Assembly (NCBI RefSeq): GCF_009604405.1
Contig: NZ_WEGK01000004.1
Location: 310,001-374,000 of the forward strand
DNA length: 64,000 bases
Direction: 5' to 3'
Source: Nocardia macrotermitis
GTDB taxonomy: Bacteria; Actinomycetota; Actinomycetes; Mycobacteriales; Mycobacteriaceae
Part shown: positions 1 to 7,032 of the stretch, one piece after another
Layout of the letters: each line of letters starts with the position of its first letter
Position numbering within the stretch: position 1 is the first letter of the stretch
Made by a program: the position numbers and the translations under genes
The notes under the pieces: generated by a model
Databases searched by the model: none
Told to the model about the DNA's origin: nothing
What the model saw: the letters and a program-made list of their open reading frames with translations, nothing else

Positions 1-2
1 TG

Positions 3-371
3 CGCGCGACCCAGCCCGCGATCGACGCGGTGTGTTGCTCCACCGCGGTGCGCACCCGGGAGACCCTCGCCGCGACGGCCGTAACTGCGCCCGTGCAGTT
101 CGAATCCTCGATCTACGAGGCGTCCCCGCGCACGCTGATCGAGCTGATCCAGCTCACCGAGCCCGATGTGCGGACCCTGCTGGTGGTCGGGCACGCCCCC
201 GGAATGCCGTGGACGGCTTGGGAACTGGCCGCCAACCGCGACTCCGAACCGGCCGCGGAACTCAGCCGTAAATTTCCCACCTCGGCGCTGGCGGTCCTGG
301 AATTCGACCGGACCTGGGCCGAACTGGATACCGGCACCGGTGATCTGGTGCGCTTCCACGTCCCGCGGTAG
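3..371 (+). CDS. SixA-like histidine phosphatase, 5' truncated
   Basis: The reading frame is open from the window edge, so only the C-terminal part is present. Visible residues start RATQPAIDAVCCSTAVRTRE, matching the part of SixA-type phosphohistidine phosphatases just after the N-terminal RHG motif, which lies outside the window. The second catalytic histidine motif is seen in VVGHAPGMPWTAWEL, and the protein ends on a short beta-rich tail typical of this compact family. Such enzymes remove phosphate from phosphohistidine or small phospho-substrates in the cytosol. The gene converges on the next one, with only 18 bases between the stop codons. The family call is good; the substrate is unknown. 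Confidence 0.8.
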   Translation, partial: RATQPAIDAVCCSTAVRTRETLAATAVTAPVQFESSIYEASPRTLIELIQLTEPDVRTLLVVGHAPGMPWTAWELAANRDSEPAAELSRKFPTSALAVLEFDRTWAELDTGTGDLVRFHVPR

Positions 372-389
372 TGCCCGCGGACGACGCGG

Positions 390-590
390 CTAGCTGATGA
401 TCCGGCCGCGCACCACGACGACCACACCGAACACGATCAGCAGCACCAGGGCCACGAACCAGTTGGTCAGCCACCACACGACCCCCAGGACCGCGAGCAC
501 CGGCAGCAGTGCGATCGCGGCGATGAGCGGACTTTCCTTGATCGTCTCGAGCGCCGATCGCGCGCGGATCCGATCGATCTCTTTGGCCAT
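390..590 (-). CDS. Small two-helix membrane protein
   Basis: A 66-residue protein with a charged N-terminus (MAKEIDRIRARSALETIKES) followed by two hydrophobic segments, roughly residues 22-40 and 44-60, and a short basic end. The arrangement suggests a small inner-membrane protein with the N-terminus in the cytosol. No catalytic motif is visible and I do not recognise the family. It is convergent with the SixA-like gene. The promoter would lie in the interval it shares with the divergent MerR gene. Confidence 0.6.
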   Translation of the reverse strand: MAKEIDRIRARSALETIKESPLIAAIALLPVLAVLGVVWWLTNWFVALVLLIVFGVVVVVRGRIIS

Positions 591-694
591 GAATTCAGGG
601 TAGGCCGACTCGTCCCGATCGTCCGGTCCTTTTCCCGCGTCCCTGGTGGAAGGGGTGCGGGAGCGCTACCGACCGCTGGATCCGGTCACACCGT

Positions 695-727
695 CGCGAA
701 CTCCGGCAGAATGGGCGCGAGTTCGCG
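695..727 (+). promoter_or_regulatory. Inverted repeat operator over the merR promoter
   Basis: A perfect 9-bp inverted repeat, CGCGAACTC at 695-703 and GAGTTCGCG at 719-727, surrounds a -10-like CAGAAT at 707-712. It sits just upstream of the ribosome site and start of the MerR gene at 749. MerR-family proteins bind dyads inside their own promoters, so autoregulation is the natural reading. The -35 box is not clear, so the promoter assignment is an inference. Confidence 0.55.
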
Positions 728-748
728 AGCGGAGTGGAGGCGATCGGC

Positions 749-1198
749 ATGGGCACGACCACGTGGGATCGGATCACCGACAGGGATGATCCCGAGTACG
801 GGCGAGCGCGCTATTCGATCGGGGCGGTGTCGGAGTTGTCGGGGCTCACCCGGGACACCTTGCGGTGGTACGAGCGGATCGGGCTGCTGGATTCGGTGGG
901 GCGCGATCATGCCGGGAAACGGCGGTTCAGCGAGCGGGATCTGGACTGGCTGGCGCTGATCGGCAAATTGCGGCGGACCGGGATGACGGTCGCGGACATG
1001 ATCCGGTACGCCGAGTTGGTGCGGGCCGGGGAGGCGACCTATCCGGAGCGGCTGGAGATGTTCCGGCACACCCGCGCCGACGTCGTGGCCCAGATCGCGG
1101 AGCTACGGCAGACCCTCGCGGTACTGGACTGCAAGATCGCGCTGTACGAGGGCAATGCCGACGCCGCCGACTGGCGCGCCGTGAGCGTCGCCCAGTGA
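749..1198 (+). CDS. MerR family transcriptional regulator
   Basis: A 149-residue regulator with an N-terminal winged helix-turn-helix of MerR type, seen in YSIGAVSELSGLTRDTLRWY at about residues 22-41, followed by the wing (AGKRRFSERDLDWL) and a long C-terminal helix for dimerisation. One cysteine (CKI) lies in the C-terminal helix, too few for a classical metal site. The ATG at 749 was chosen because GGAGG at 736-740 is well placed; a GTG at 734 has no such site. The stop overlaps the GTG of the following M20 hydrolase by 4 bases, so the two are co-translated and the hydrolase is the probable target. A strong dyad covers the promoter. Confidence 0.88.
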   Translation: MGTTTWDRITDRDDPEYGRARYSIGAVSELSGLTRDTLRWYERIGLLDSVGRDHAGKRRFSERDLDWLALIGKLRRTGMTVADMIRYAELVRAGEATYPERLEMFRHTRADVVAQIAELRQTLAVLDCKIALYEGNADAADWRAVSVAQ

Positions 1199-2469
1199 CC
1201 GCCTCCGCCGATATCGAGGGCGCGGTGCGCGCCGGTCTGGCCGCCGTCGCGGCGATGCCCGCCGCCGACGAGCACTGGCTGGAGATCTACCGGCATCTGC
1301 ACGCCCATCCGGAACTCTCCGGGGCCGAGGTCGCCACGGCCCGGCTGGTCGCGGACGAACTGCGGGCGATGCCGGGCTGGGAGGTCACCGAGGGCGTCGG
1401 CGGGACCGGTGTGGTCGGGGTGCTCGGCGGCGGGCCGGGCCCGGTGATCTGGTTGCGCGCGGATATGGACGCGCTGCCGGTGCAGGAGGAGACCGGACTG
1501 GACTATGCCTCGCGCACACCGGGTGTCATGCACGCGTGCGGGCACGACGTCCACGTCACGGCGCTGCTGGGCGCGTGTGCGCGGCTGGCCGCGCACACGG
1601 AGCTGCCGGGCACCGTCGTGGCGGTCTTCCAGCCCGCCGAGGAGACCGGATTCGGCGCGCGCGGCATGCTCGACGACGGTCTGCTCGAGCGTTTCCCGAC
1701 GCCGCGGATCGTGCTGGGCCAGCACGTCGGCCCGGTCCCGGCCGGGCTGGTGCTCAGCCGCGGCGGGGCGCTGATGGCCGCCTCGGATTCCATCCGGATC
1801 GAGCTGACCGGGTCGGGCGGGCACGCGTCCATGCCGCATGCCGCGGTGAACCCGCTGACCATGGCCGCATCGCTGGTGCTGCGGTTGCAGGGGCTGGCCG
1901 CCCAGCACTCCTCGCTGCCGTCGCCGCCGGTGCTCACGCCCGGCGCGTTGCACGTGGGCGACCGCCCGAACGTGATCGCCGAAACCGCCGAAATGCTGTT
2001 GAGTCTGCGGACATTCACCTCCGGCTCGCGCGAGACCATGCTGGAGGGCGTACGCCGGATGACCGCCGCCGAGGCCGAATCCGCTGGGGCACACAAGGAT
2101 CCGACGATCGAGGTGTACGACAGCTTCCCGATGACGGTGAACACCGCCGCCGATACCGACCGGCTGCTGGCGACGTTCGCCGCCAACGGCTTCCCGGCCT
2201 TCCCGCTGCCCGGACCCATCACCGGCAGTGAGGATTTCGGCGCGTTCGCCACCGCGGCGAACTGCGCGTCGGTGTTCTGGTACGTCGGCGGATTCTCCGC
2301 GGCCCGGTACACCGCCGAGGACTGGCTGGGGCTGGCCCGGGAAATGGCGCTGCCCGCCGGAACCGAGTCCAACCACTCGCCTCGCTTCGCACCGGACCCG
2401 GAGGAAACCTTGCCACCGGCGATCAACGCCATGGTTGTGGCGGCCAACAGCGAACTCGCCCGGGGCTGA
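1195..2469 (+). CDS. M20 family amidohydrolase / aminoacylase
   Basis: A 424-residue metal-dependent amidohydrolase of the M20D group (AmiA/HipO/IAA-amino-acid hydrolase relatives), which release amino acids from N-acyl conjugates. Metal and catalytic motifs are visible: RADMDALPVQEETGLDY, HACGHDVHV, the EE pair in QPAEETGFGARGML, and a C-terminal GSEDFGAF. The dimerisation domain lies between, with a conserved SGGHASMPH. The GTG at 1195 overlaps the MerR stop; longer frames upstream are antisense-like artefacts of high GC. No signal peptide is seen, so it is cytosolic. Expression is probably controlled by the upstream MerR protein. A degraded second copy of its 3' end follows at 2574-2648. 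Confidence 0.9.
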   Translation: MTASADIEGAVRAGLAAVAAMPAADEHWLEIYRHLHAHPELSGAEVATARLVADELRAMPGWEVTEGVGGTGVVGVLGGGPGPVIWLRADMDALPVQEETGLDYASRTPGVMHACGHDVHVTALLGACARLAAHTELPGTVVAVFQPAEETGFGARGMLDDGLLERFPTPRIVLGQHVGPVPAGLVLSRGGALMAASDSIRIELTGSGGHASMPHAAVNPLTMAASLVLRLQGLAAQHSSLPSPPVLTPGALHVGDRPNVIAETAEMLLSLRTFTSGSRETMLEGVRRMTAAEAESAGAHKDPTIEVYDSFPMTVNTAADTDRLLATFAANGFPAFPLPGPITGSEDFGAFATAANCASVFWYVGGFSAARYTAEDWLGLAREMALPAGTESNHSPRFAPDPEETLPPAINAMVVAANSELARG

Positions 2470-2573
2470 GTGCCGACGGCCCGGCCAGCGCTGCGGATCA
2501 GGTGCGCCCCCGCTGTCGACCGGGCAGTCACACGACCGAGCGTCGACCCCGGACCGAATCCATCCGCGCCAGC

Positions 2574-2648
2574 CCCGGAGGAAACCGGGCCACGGCGATC
2601 AACGTCATGGTCGTAGCGGCCGACAGTGAACTCGGCCGGGGTTGAGTG
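2574..2648 (+). pseudogene. Decayed duplicate of the 3' end of the M20 hydrolase gene
   Basis: Bases 2574-2648 align with the last 76 bases of the upstream hydrolase gene (2397-2472) with about ten substitutions and one single-base deletion; both end in a stop codon followed by GTG. Shared blocks include CCCGGAGGAAACC, GGCGATCAACG and the run-out at the stop. The deletion breaks the frame, so this is not a gene. Upstream, 2551-2573 keeps weaker similarity to the original. The remaining bases to 2732 show nothing else. Confidence 0.75.
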
Positions 2649-2732
2649 ACGCCGACCGGGCTCGAGCAGCGAACCGGTCGACGGCAGCATTTGTAGCGGC
2701 GGTTCATCGAACCGGCGGTGGCAGCACGCCGC

Positions 2733-3350
2733 TCAGAATCGGCGGGCGGCGGTGGCGGGCATCTGCGATAGGGCGGATTCGACCACCCCGGAGCCCGTGG
2801 TCGAGGCGTGGATGACACGTCCGTTGCCCTCGTAGAGGGCCGAATGTCCGCCGCCGTAGAAGGACACCAGATCGCCGGGCTGTAATTGGTTCAGCGGCAC
2901 GGGCCTTCCGGAGTCGAGTTGTCCATAGCTGGTGCGCGGCAAGGTGATTCCGGCCTGTCGGTAGGACCACTGCACCAGGCCGGAGCAGTCGAAGGCGTCG
3001 GGGCCCGCGGAACCGTATCGATAGGCGGAGCCGAGTTTGGTCCGGGCGGCCTCGACGGCGCGTTCGCCGGTGGTCTCGCGCGGGGCCGGTTGCGCCTGCG
3101 GTGCGGGCAGCAGGCCGCGGAAGGGCGGGGTGGCGAGGAATTGCTGGATTTGCGGGGGAATTCCGGCCGGATTCGATACGCCGGGGACGCCGATATCGGG
3201 GGTGCTCGGGGTTTGCGCGAAGGTCTGGCCGGTGGTCAGCAGCGTGGCCCCCACCATGCCGAGGGTGGCCGCGGCCACCGCCAGGGCGAACCAGAACAGC
3301 CGCCGCAAACCTCGCCTGATATATCGGACCTCGTCGTTTCCTGCACTCAT
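2733..3350 (-). CDS. NlpC/P60 cell-wall endopeptidase (Rip-like)
   Basis: A 205-residue membrane-anchored or secreted protein. It has a basic N-terminus, one hydrophobic segment at about residues 18-43 ending TGQTFAQ, a Pro/Gln-rich spacer, then a C-terminal NlpC/P60 domain. The catalytic cysteine is in FDCSGLVQWSY and the histidine in GGGHSALYEGNGRVIHAS, with LQPGDLVSF between. These enzymes cut the D-Glu/meso-DAP bond of peptidoglycan stems, as RipA/RipB do in mycobacteria. ATG 3350 has AAAGGA upstream; a longer GTG start would add an unlikely basic extension before the membrane segment. An array of 11-bp direct repeats lies about 200 bp upstream and may be a response-regulator site. Confidence 0.88.
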   Translation of the reverse strand: MSAGNDEVRYIRRGLRRLFWFALAVAAATLGMVGATLLTTGQTFAQTPSTPDIGVPGVSNPAGIPPQIQQFLATPPFRGLLPAPQAQPAPRETTGERAVEAARTKLGSAYRYGSAGPDAFDCSGLVQWSYRQAGITLPRTSYGQLDSGRPVPLNQLQPGDLVSFYGGGHSALYEGNGRVIHASTTGSGVVESALSQMPATAARRF

Positions 3351-3545
3351 GATGCGGTCCTTTCGATCCTGTCGCCGGGGCCGAACGGGGCCGTGCGACA
3401 CCATGTCTCGTTGACGTGGCTGACCTCGTCGGACTCCTCGGAATAGATTCGAAAAACAGCACAGCGATGTGTCCGGTGGAGCGGATCCGAGGCGATATCA
3501 TTCGCCAGGAAAAGCGGGATTACAAAGACAACCGCGCCCAATTAC

Positions 3546-3584
3546 GATAACAAGAAGATAACTTATCGAAAAACATGGGATAAC
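3546..3584. promoter_or_regulatory. 11-bp-phased GATAAC direct-repeat array
   Basis: GATAAC occurs at 3546, 3557 and 3579, that is at spacings of 11 and 22, with a degenerate GAAAAA at 3568 filling the missing register. Four units on one helix face is the pattern bound by OmpR/PhoB-family response regulators; MtrA controls cell-wall hydrolases in related genera. The array is in an unusually AT-rich patch upstream of the NlpC/P60 gene. The rest of 3351-3690 shows no gene. Confidence 0.5.
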
Positions 3585-3693
3585 ACGACAATGTCCGCGA
3601 GATGTATTGCCGCCGCACAGCGGTAGATCACCGGATCATCTCGGCCGCGATTCCCGCATCGATCCCGCCTCGGCCGGGGCGAACGGCAGGCGG

Positions 3694-3699
3694 TAGCAT
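3694..3699 (+). promoter_or_regulatory. -10 box of the EamA leader transcript
   Basis: TAGCAT fits the actinobacterial TAnnnT -10 pattern and ends 7 bases before an ATG, so the transcript would begin at or near that ATG. No convincing -35 was found 17-18 bases upstream. Confidence 0.4.
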
Positions 3700-3706
3700 C
3701 GTCGGC

Positions 3707-3748
3707 ATGCACCGAATCTTCACCGTCACTCCGCCGCCCGCCTCCTGA
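3707..3748 (+). CDS. Putative 13-residue leader peptide MHRIFTVTPPPAS
   Basis: A short frame, ATG to TGA, encoding MHRIFTVTPPPAS. It lies 146 bases before the EamA exporter start and 7 bases after a -10-like TAGCAT, so it may be translated from a leaderless mRNA. Three consecutive prolines near its end are a classical ribosome-slowing sequence. Its last codons contain CTCCTG (3742-3747), exactly complementary to CAGGAG in the ribosome site of the exporter. This suggests a leader that controls exposure of the downstream start by ribosome position. Its existence as a peptide is inferred, not shown. Confidence 0.5.
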   Translation: MHRIFTVTPPPAS

Positions 3749-3894
3749 GCGAGGTGGTTTCACGGGCCGGGTGGCGTCAGCCGCTCGGTTGAGTTCGGGT
3801 ACCCGTCTTCCGGTACACACATCCGCGAACACCGTCGGCAACTGCCTCGCGTCGTCGTCCTTCCTTTCTCTTCGACGCAGGAGTACCGAAAACC

Positions 3895-4791
3895 ATGTCC
3901 GTCGACGTCGTCGCGCGCCCGCACGACCGTTCCGCACTGACCCTCATCACGGCCGGAATCCTCTGGGGCACAGGGGGTTTATCCGGTTCCATCCTCGCCC
4001 GCGAGGCACATCTGTCGGCGCTGTCCGTGGCCGCCTACCGGTTGCTCATCGGCGGCGGTCTCGCGATCGCCCTGCTGGCCGTCTCCGGCGGATTGCGCGG
4101 CTTGCCGCGCACCCGGGCCGCGATCGGGCGGATACTGCTCACCGGCGGCCTGCTGGGATTCTTCCAGGGCAGTTATTTCCTTGCGGTGCAATATATTTCG
4201 GTGAGTATCGCGACGATGGCCACGATCGGGACGCTACCCGTGTTCGTCGCCCTCGGCACCGTGCTGCGCACCCGCCGCCGACCCGATACCCCGACGCTCG
4301 CCGCGATCGGCACGGCCGTCACCGGCCTGATCCTGCTCACCTGGTCGCCGGACGGCGTGACGACCGGCTGGCGACTCGCGGCGGGGATCGGCTTCGCCCT
4401 GCTGGCCGCCCTCGGATTCGCCGCCCTCACCCTGCTCACCACGCGCACGATCGAGGGGCTGGATCCCTTGCGCACCACCGCGTTCGGCATGCTCACCGGC
4501 GGCCTGCTGCTCACACCGATCGCCCTGACCAGTGGCATGTCCCTGCCGCTGCGACCGGCGACCCTGGCGACGGCGGCCTATCTGGGTAGCGTGCCCACGG
4601 CCGTCGCCTACACCGCGTACTTCCGCGGACTACGCACCGCCGCACCGATTTTCGCCGCCATCGCCGCACTGCTGGAACCGCTCACCGCGGCCCTGCTGTC
4701 GATAATCGTTCTCGGCGAACATCTTTCGGCGGCCGGATGGTGTGGTGCCGCATTGTCGATCGTCGCGTTGGGGGTGAGCAACCGCAGGTAA
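3895..4791 (+). CDS. EamA/DMT family transporter
   Basis: A 298-residue integral membrane protein with about ten hydrophobic segments in two similar halves, the layout of drug/metabolite transporters. The first EamA repeat begins TLITAGILWGTGGLSGSIL, and the second contains the AYTAYFRGLRTAAP and LLEPLTAALLSIIVLGE motifs usual near the end of the second repeat. Members export amino acids, metabolites or drugs; the substrate cannot be read from sequence. The ATG at 3895 is preceded by AGGAG at 3880-3884. A long, structured 5' leader with a short peptide frame lies upstream, so translational control is likely. A strong bidirectional hairpin terminator follows. Confidence 0.88.
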   Translation: MSVDVVARPHDRSALTLITAGILWGTGGLSGSILAREAHLSALSVAAYRLLIGGGLAIALLAVSGGLRGLPRTRAAIGRILLTGGLLGFFQGSYFLAVQYISVSIATMATIGTLPVFVALGTVLRTRRRPDTPTLAAIGTAVTGLILLTWSPDGVTTGWRLAAGIGFALLAALGFAALTLLTTRTIEGLDPLRTTAFGMLTGGLLLTPIALTSGMSLPLRPATLATAAYLGSVPTAVAYTAYFRGLRTAAPIFAAIAALLEPLTAALLSIIVLGEHLSAAGWCGAALSIVALGVSNRR

Positions 4792-4809
4792 CCGCGCGAC
4801 TCACGGGAA

Positions 4810-4844
4810 ACCCGGCCGCAGTCCCCTCATGACTGCGGCCGGGT
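4810..4844. terminator. Bidirectional hairpin terminator
   Basis: A perfect 14-bp stem, ACCCGGCCGCAGTC at 4810-4823 and its complement at 4831-4844, closes a 7-base loop. It lies between the converging ends of the EamA gene and the DUF1097 gene, so it can end transcription from both sides. There is no long T run, as is common for actinobacterial terminators. Confidence 0.8.
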
Positions 4845-4867
4845 AGCTCATTCGCGATCGGTACGGC

Positions 4868-5422
4868 TCAGGCCGCATCCGGTATCGCGGTGGGGGCCGG
4901 CGCCGCGCCCGACGCGGCCACCGGACGCGGAAAGGCAAGTCGGCGTGAGAGATACGCAAAGACCGGTCCGAGCGCGTTCATCGCGACCACCGACACCCAG
5001 ACCGCCAGCAGATTGCCCGGATGGAAGCCGAATCCGCCGAAGAAGGTGGCGAAATACGAGGCGAATCCGAGGAACATGCCCGGAATCAGCGAGAAGAACG
5101 CGGTCCGGCCCGTGTACATCAGGGCGGTGTTGACCACCAGGATGATCAGGGCCAGCACGGCATCCTGCGCCAGCCGGGACGAACCGAAGGCGCTGCCGAT
5201 GTGCTGATCCACCAGCACGATCAGCATGGCGAAGGTGGATCCGGCGGGCATCGCGGCCCACAGTTTGCGGGCGACCGCCATCGACGGCCCGCCCGCCAGG
5301 AAGGTCCCGGCCCAGCTGATGAAGATGGCCCAGGGCGGCAGGTTCAGCGCGGTGCCGCCGATGAAGGCGGTCAGCCCGGCCAGAATGGAAGCGACTATTT
5401 CGTGGGGTACGAGCTCACGCAT
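4868..5422 (-). CDS. DUF1097 family membrane protein
   Basis: A 184-residue protein with five or six hydrophobic segments, beginning near residue 8 and ending around residue 158, and a hydrophilic Ala/Pro-rich tail. The spacing and motifs such as LPPWAIFISWAGTFLAGG and FFSLIPGMFLGFASYFATFF resemble the DUF1097 family, which is often encoded beside amidohydrolases and may be a permease or channel. Its ATG overlaps the end of the upstream amidohydrolase gene by 8 bases, so the two are translationally coupled. A transport role for the amidohydrolase substrate is inferred from this coupling only. Confidence 0.75.
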   Translation of the reverse strand: MRELVPHEIVASILAGLTAFIGGTALNLPPWAIFISWAGTFLAGGPSMAVARKLWAAMPAGSTFAMLIVLVDQHIGSAFGSSRLAQDAVLALIILVVNTALMYTGRTAFFSLIPGMFLGFASYFATFFGGFGFHPGNLLAVWVSVVAMNALGPVFAYLSRRLAFPRPVAASGAAPAPTAIPDAA

Positions 5423-6710
5423 GGGACAGGACTCCGGTTTCGGCGGGAGAGTGGGAAGTGTTGGGGTGCAAGAGTTCTCGATGACGTGTCGTCCGGGCCA
5501 CCACCCGGCCGCGCTTGAGGACGTAGCAGCGGTCCGGCCGATCCAGCAGCACGTCGGCGACCCGGCGGGTGGACAACACCACCAGATCGGCCGCGGCCCC
5601 CGGCCGCAGCCCGTAGCGGTCGGCGATCCCGACGATCCGCGCCGGAGCCTCGGTGAGCATGGTCAGCACCCGCGCGAGATCCTGTTCGCCGGACAGGTGA
5701 CCGGTCTGCGCGAGGAACAGCCCGATATCGAGCAGGTCGGCATTTCCGTAGGGGGTGAACGCATTTCGCACATTGTTGGAGGACACCGCGGCCTGCACCC
5801 CGGCCTCCCACAGCTCGCGCACCGGCGCGACGCCACGTCGCACGGCCACCGGATCGGCCCGGCCGCCCAGATGCATATCCGTCGCGGGCAACGGCACCAC
5901 CGCCACGCCCGATTCGGCGAGGCGGCGCATGGTGGCCCGGCGTTCGGCGACGGGCCGCCCGCCCAGCGAGGTCATATGCCCGAGGGTGACCCGGCCAGCC
6001 ATCCCGGTGCGTGCGGTGACCTCGGCGATCCGGTCCGCGAGGGCGAATCGCGGGTCGGCGGCGTCGTCGGCGAAATCGGCGTGGATATCGATCGGGACGT
6101 CGAATTCGGCGGCCAGTTCGAAGACCAGATCGATGTGCCGGTGACAGTCGGCCAGATCGGCCTCGTTGTACGAGCAGCCGCCGATCACATCCGCGCCCAG
6201 GCTCAACGCCTCGCGCAGCAGTTCCAGGGTGCCCGGCGATTTGAGAATGCCCTCCTGCGGGAAGGCGACGATCTGTAGATCGAGGCGGTCCCGGTATTCC
6301 TCGCGCAATTCCAGCAGCACCCGCACGCCGAGCAGTCCGACGATCGGGTCCACATCCGGATGCGCGCGAATCATCGTGGTGCCGTTGAGGATTGCCTGAT
6401 CTAGCACCTGCCGCGCGCGGGCCCGGACCGAGTCGGCGGTGAAGCCGCGCTTGAGTTCGCCGGTGACCGCGATCGCCCCGGCCAGCGTGCCGTCGGGATT
6501 GGGGCGTTCGCGATCGAGCAGCGCCTTGTCCACGTGTACGTGCGCCTCGACCAGACCCGGGATGACCACCCGGCCGTCACAGTCGATCTCGTCGCTGCCC
6601 GGAATCGGCAGTGCCGCACCGATTTCGGTGATGTATCCGGCCGTGACGGCAATATCCACCGGGCCGTGGTCGTCGGATATCCGGGCGTTGCGGAGAACCA
6701 GATCCGCCAT
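5415..6710 (-). CDS. Cytosine deaminase-like amidohydrolase
   Basis: A 431-residue amidohydrolase-superfamily enzyme. The N-terminal metal pair is in EAHVHVDKALL, further ligands in IHADFAD and LGHMTSL, and the usual catalytic Asp is replaced by the SSNNVRNAFTPYGN region found in cytosine-deaminase-like subgroups. A C-terminal beta-sandwich cap (GAAADLVVLSTRR) is present. Members hydrolyse cyclic amidines, N-acyl or ring-amino compounds in the cytosol. ATG 6710 is preceded by a clear GGAGGT site; an upstream in-frame ATG at 6737 lacks one. The gene is divergent from an acetamidase/amidase operon, so a shared nitrogen-salvage pathway is likely. The exact substrate is unknown. Confidence 0.85.
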   Translation of the reverse strand: MADLVLRNARISDDHGPVDIAVTAGYITEIGAALPIPGSDEIDCDGRVVIPGLVEAHVHVDKALLDRERPNPDGTLAGAIAVTGELKRGFTADSVRARARQVLDQAILNGTTMIRAHPDVDPIVGLLGVRVLLELREEYRDRLDLQIVAFPQEGILKSPGTLELLREALSLGADVIGGCSYNEADLADCHRHIDLVFELAAEFDVPIDIHADFADDAADPRFALADRIAEVTARTGMAGRVTLGHMTSLGGRPVAERRATMRRLAESGVAVVPLPATDMHLGGRADPVAVRRGVAPVRELWEAGVQAAVSSNNVRNAFTPYGNADLLDIGLFLAQTGHLSGEQDLARVLTMLTEAPARIVGIADRYGLRPGAAADLVVLSTRRVADVLLDRPDRCYVLKRGRVVARTTRHRELLHPNTSHSPAETGVLSHA

Positions 6711-7032
6711 GAGTACCTCCAGGAGGAGCAGGGGCACAATCTGTATAGAAATCCCGTGTTTCCGCTGCGCTCGGGAATTTTTTCGGGGGCGTTACCAAAT
6801 CCTCGCAAGTCATGCCGATCGTTTGCCCGAAATCGATGTATGCAGCGGTTACCTGGACAGAAGGCGGCACCTGCGAAGCACTTCCACATGATGGCTATTC
6901 ATCAGCTAACGGCTATTTTCCGCTATTCCGGGCCCGCGTGGCATTTCCCACAGGTTTCGGGATTTCCTTGGCGGCACGCCCCGCACGATGGTTGTATTCG
7001 GAACCATTCCCGTCGCACTCGAAGGATGGTCG
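6711..7032. promoter_or_regulatory. Divergent control region between the two amide-metabolism operons
   Basis: This 322-base interval is the only space for promoters of both operons. It is less GC-rich than its neighbours and holds three GCTATT repeats at 6894, 6912 and 6922, and two GTTACC motifs at 6791 and 6849. No gene is seen. A shared regulator binding here is plausible; none is encoded adjacent. Confidence 0.45.

Noticed and set aside
6791..6860. Two GTTACC motifs as possible GlnR boxes in the amide locus
   Set aside because: The first half-site fits but the second half (GAAAC at six bases) is absent in both, so nitrogen control by GlnR is not supported.
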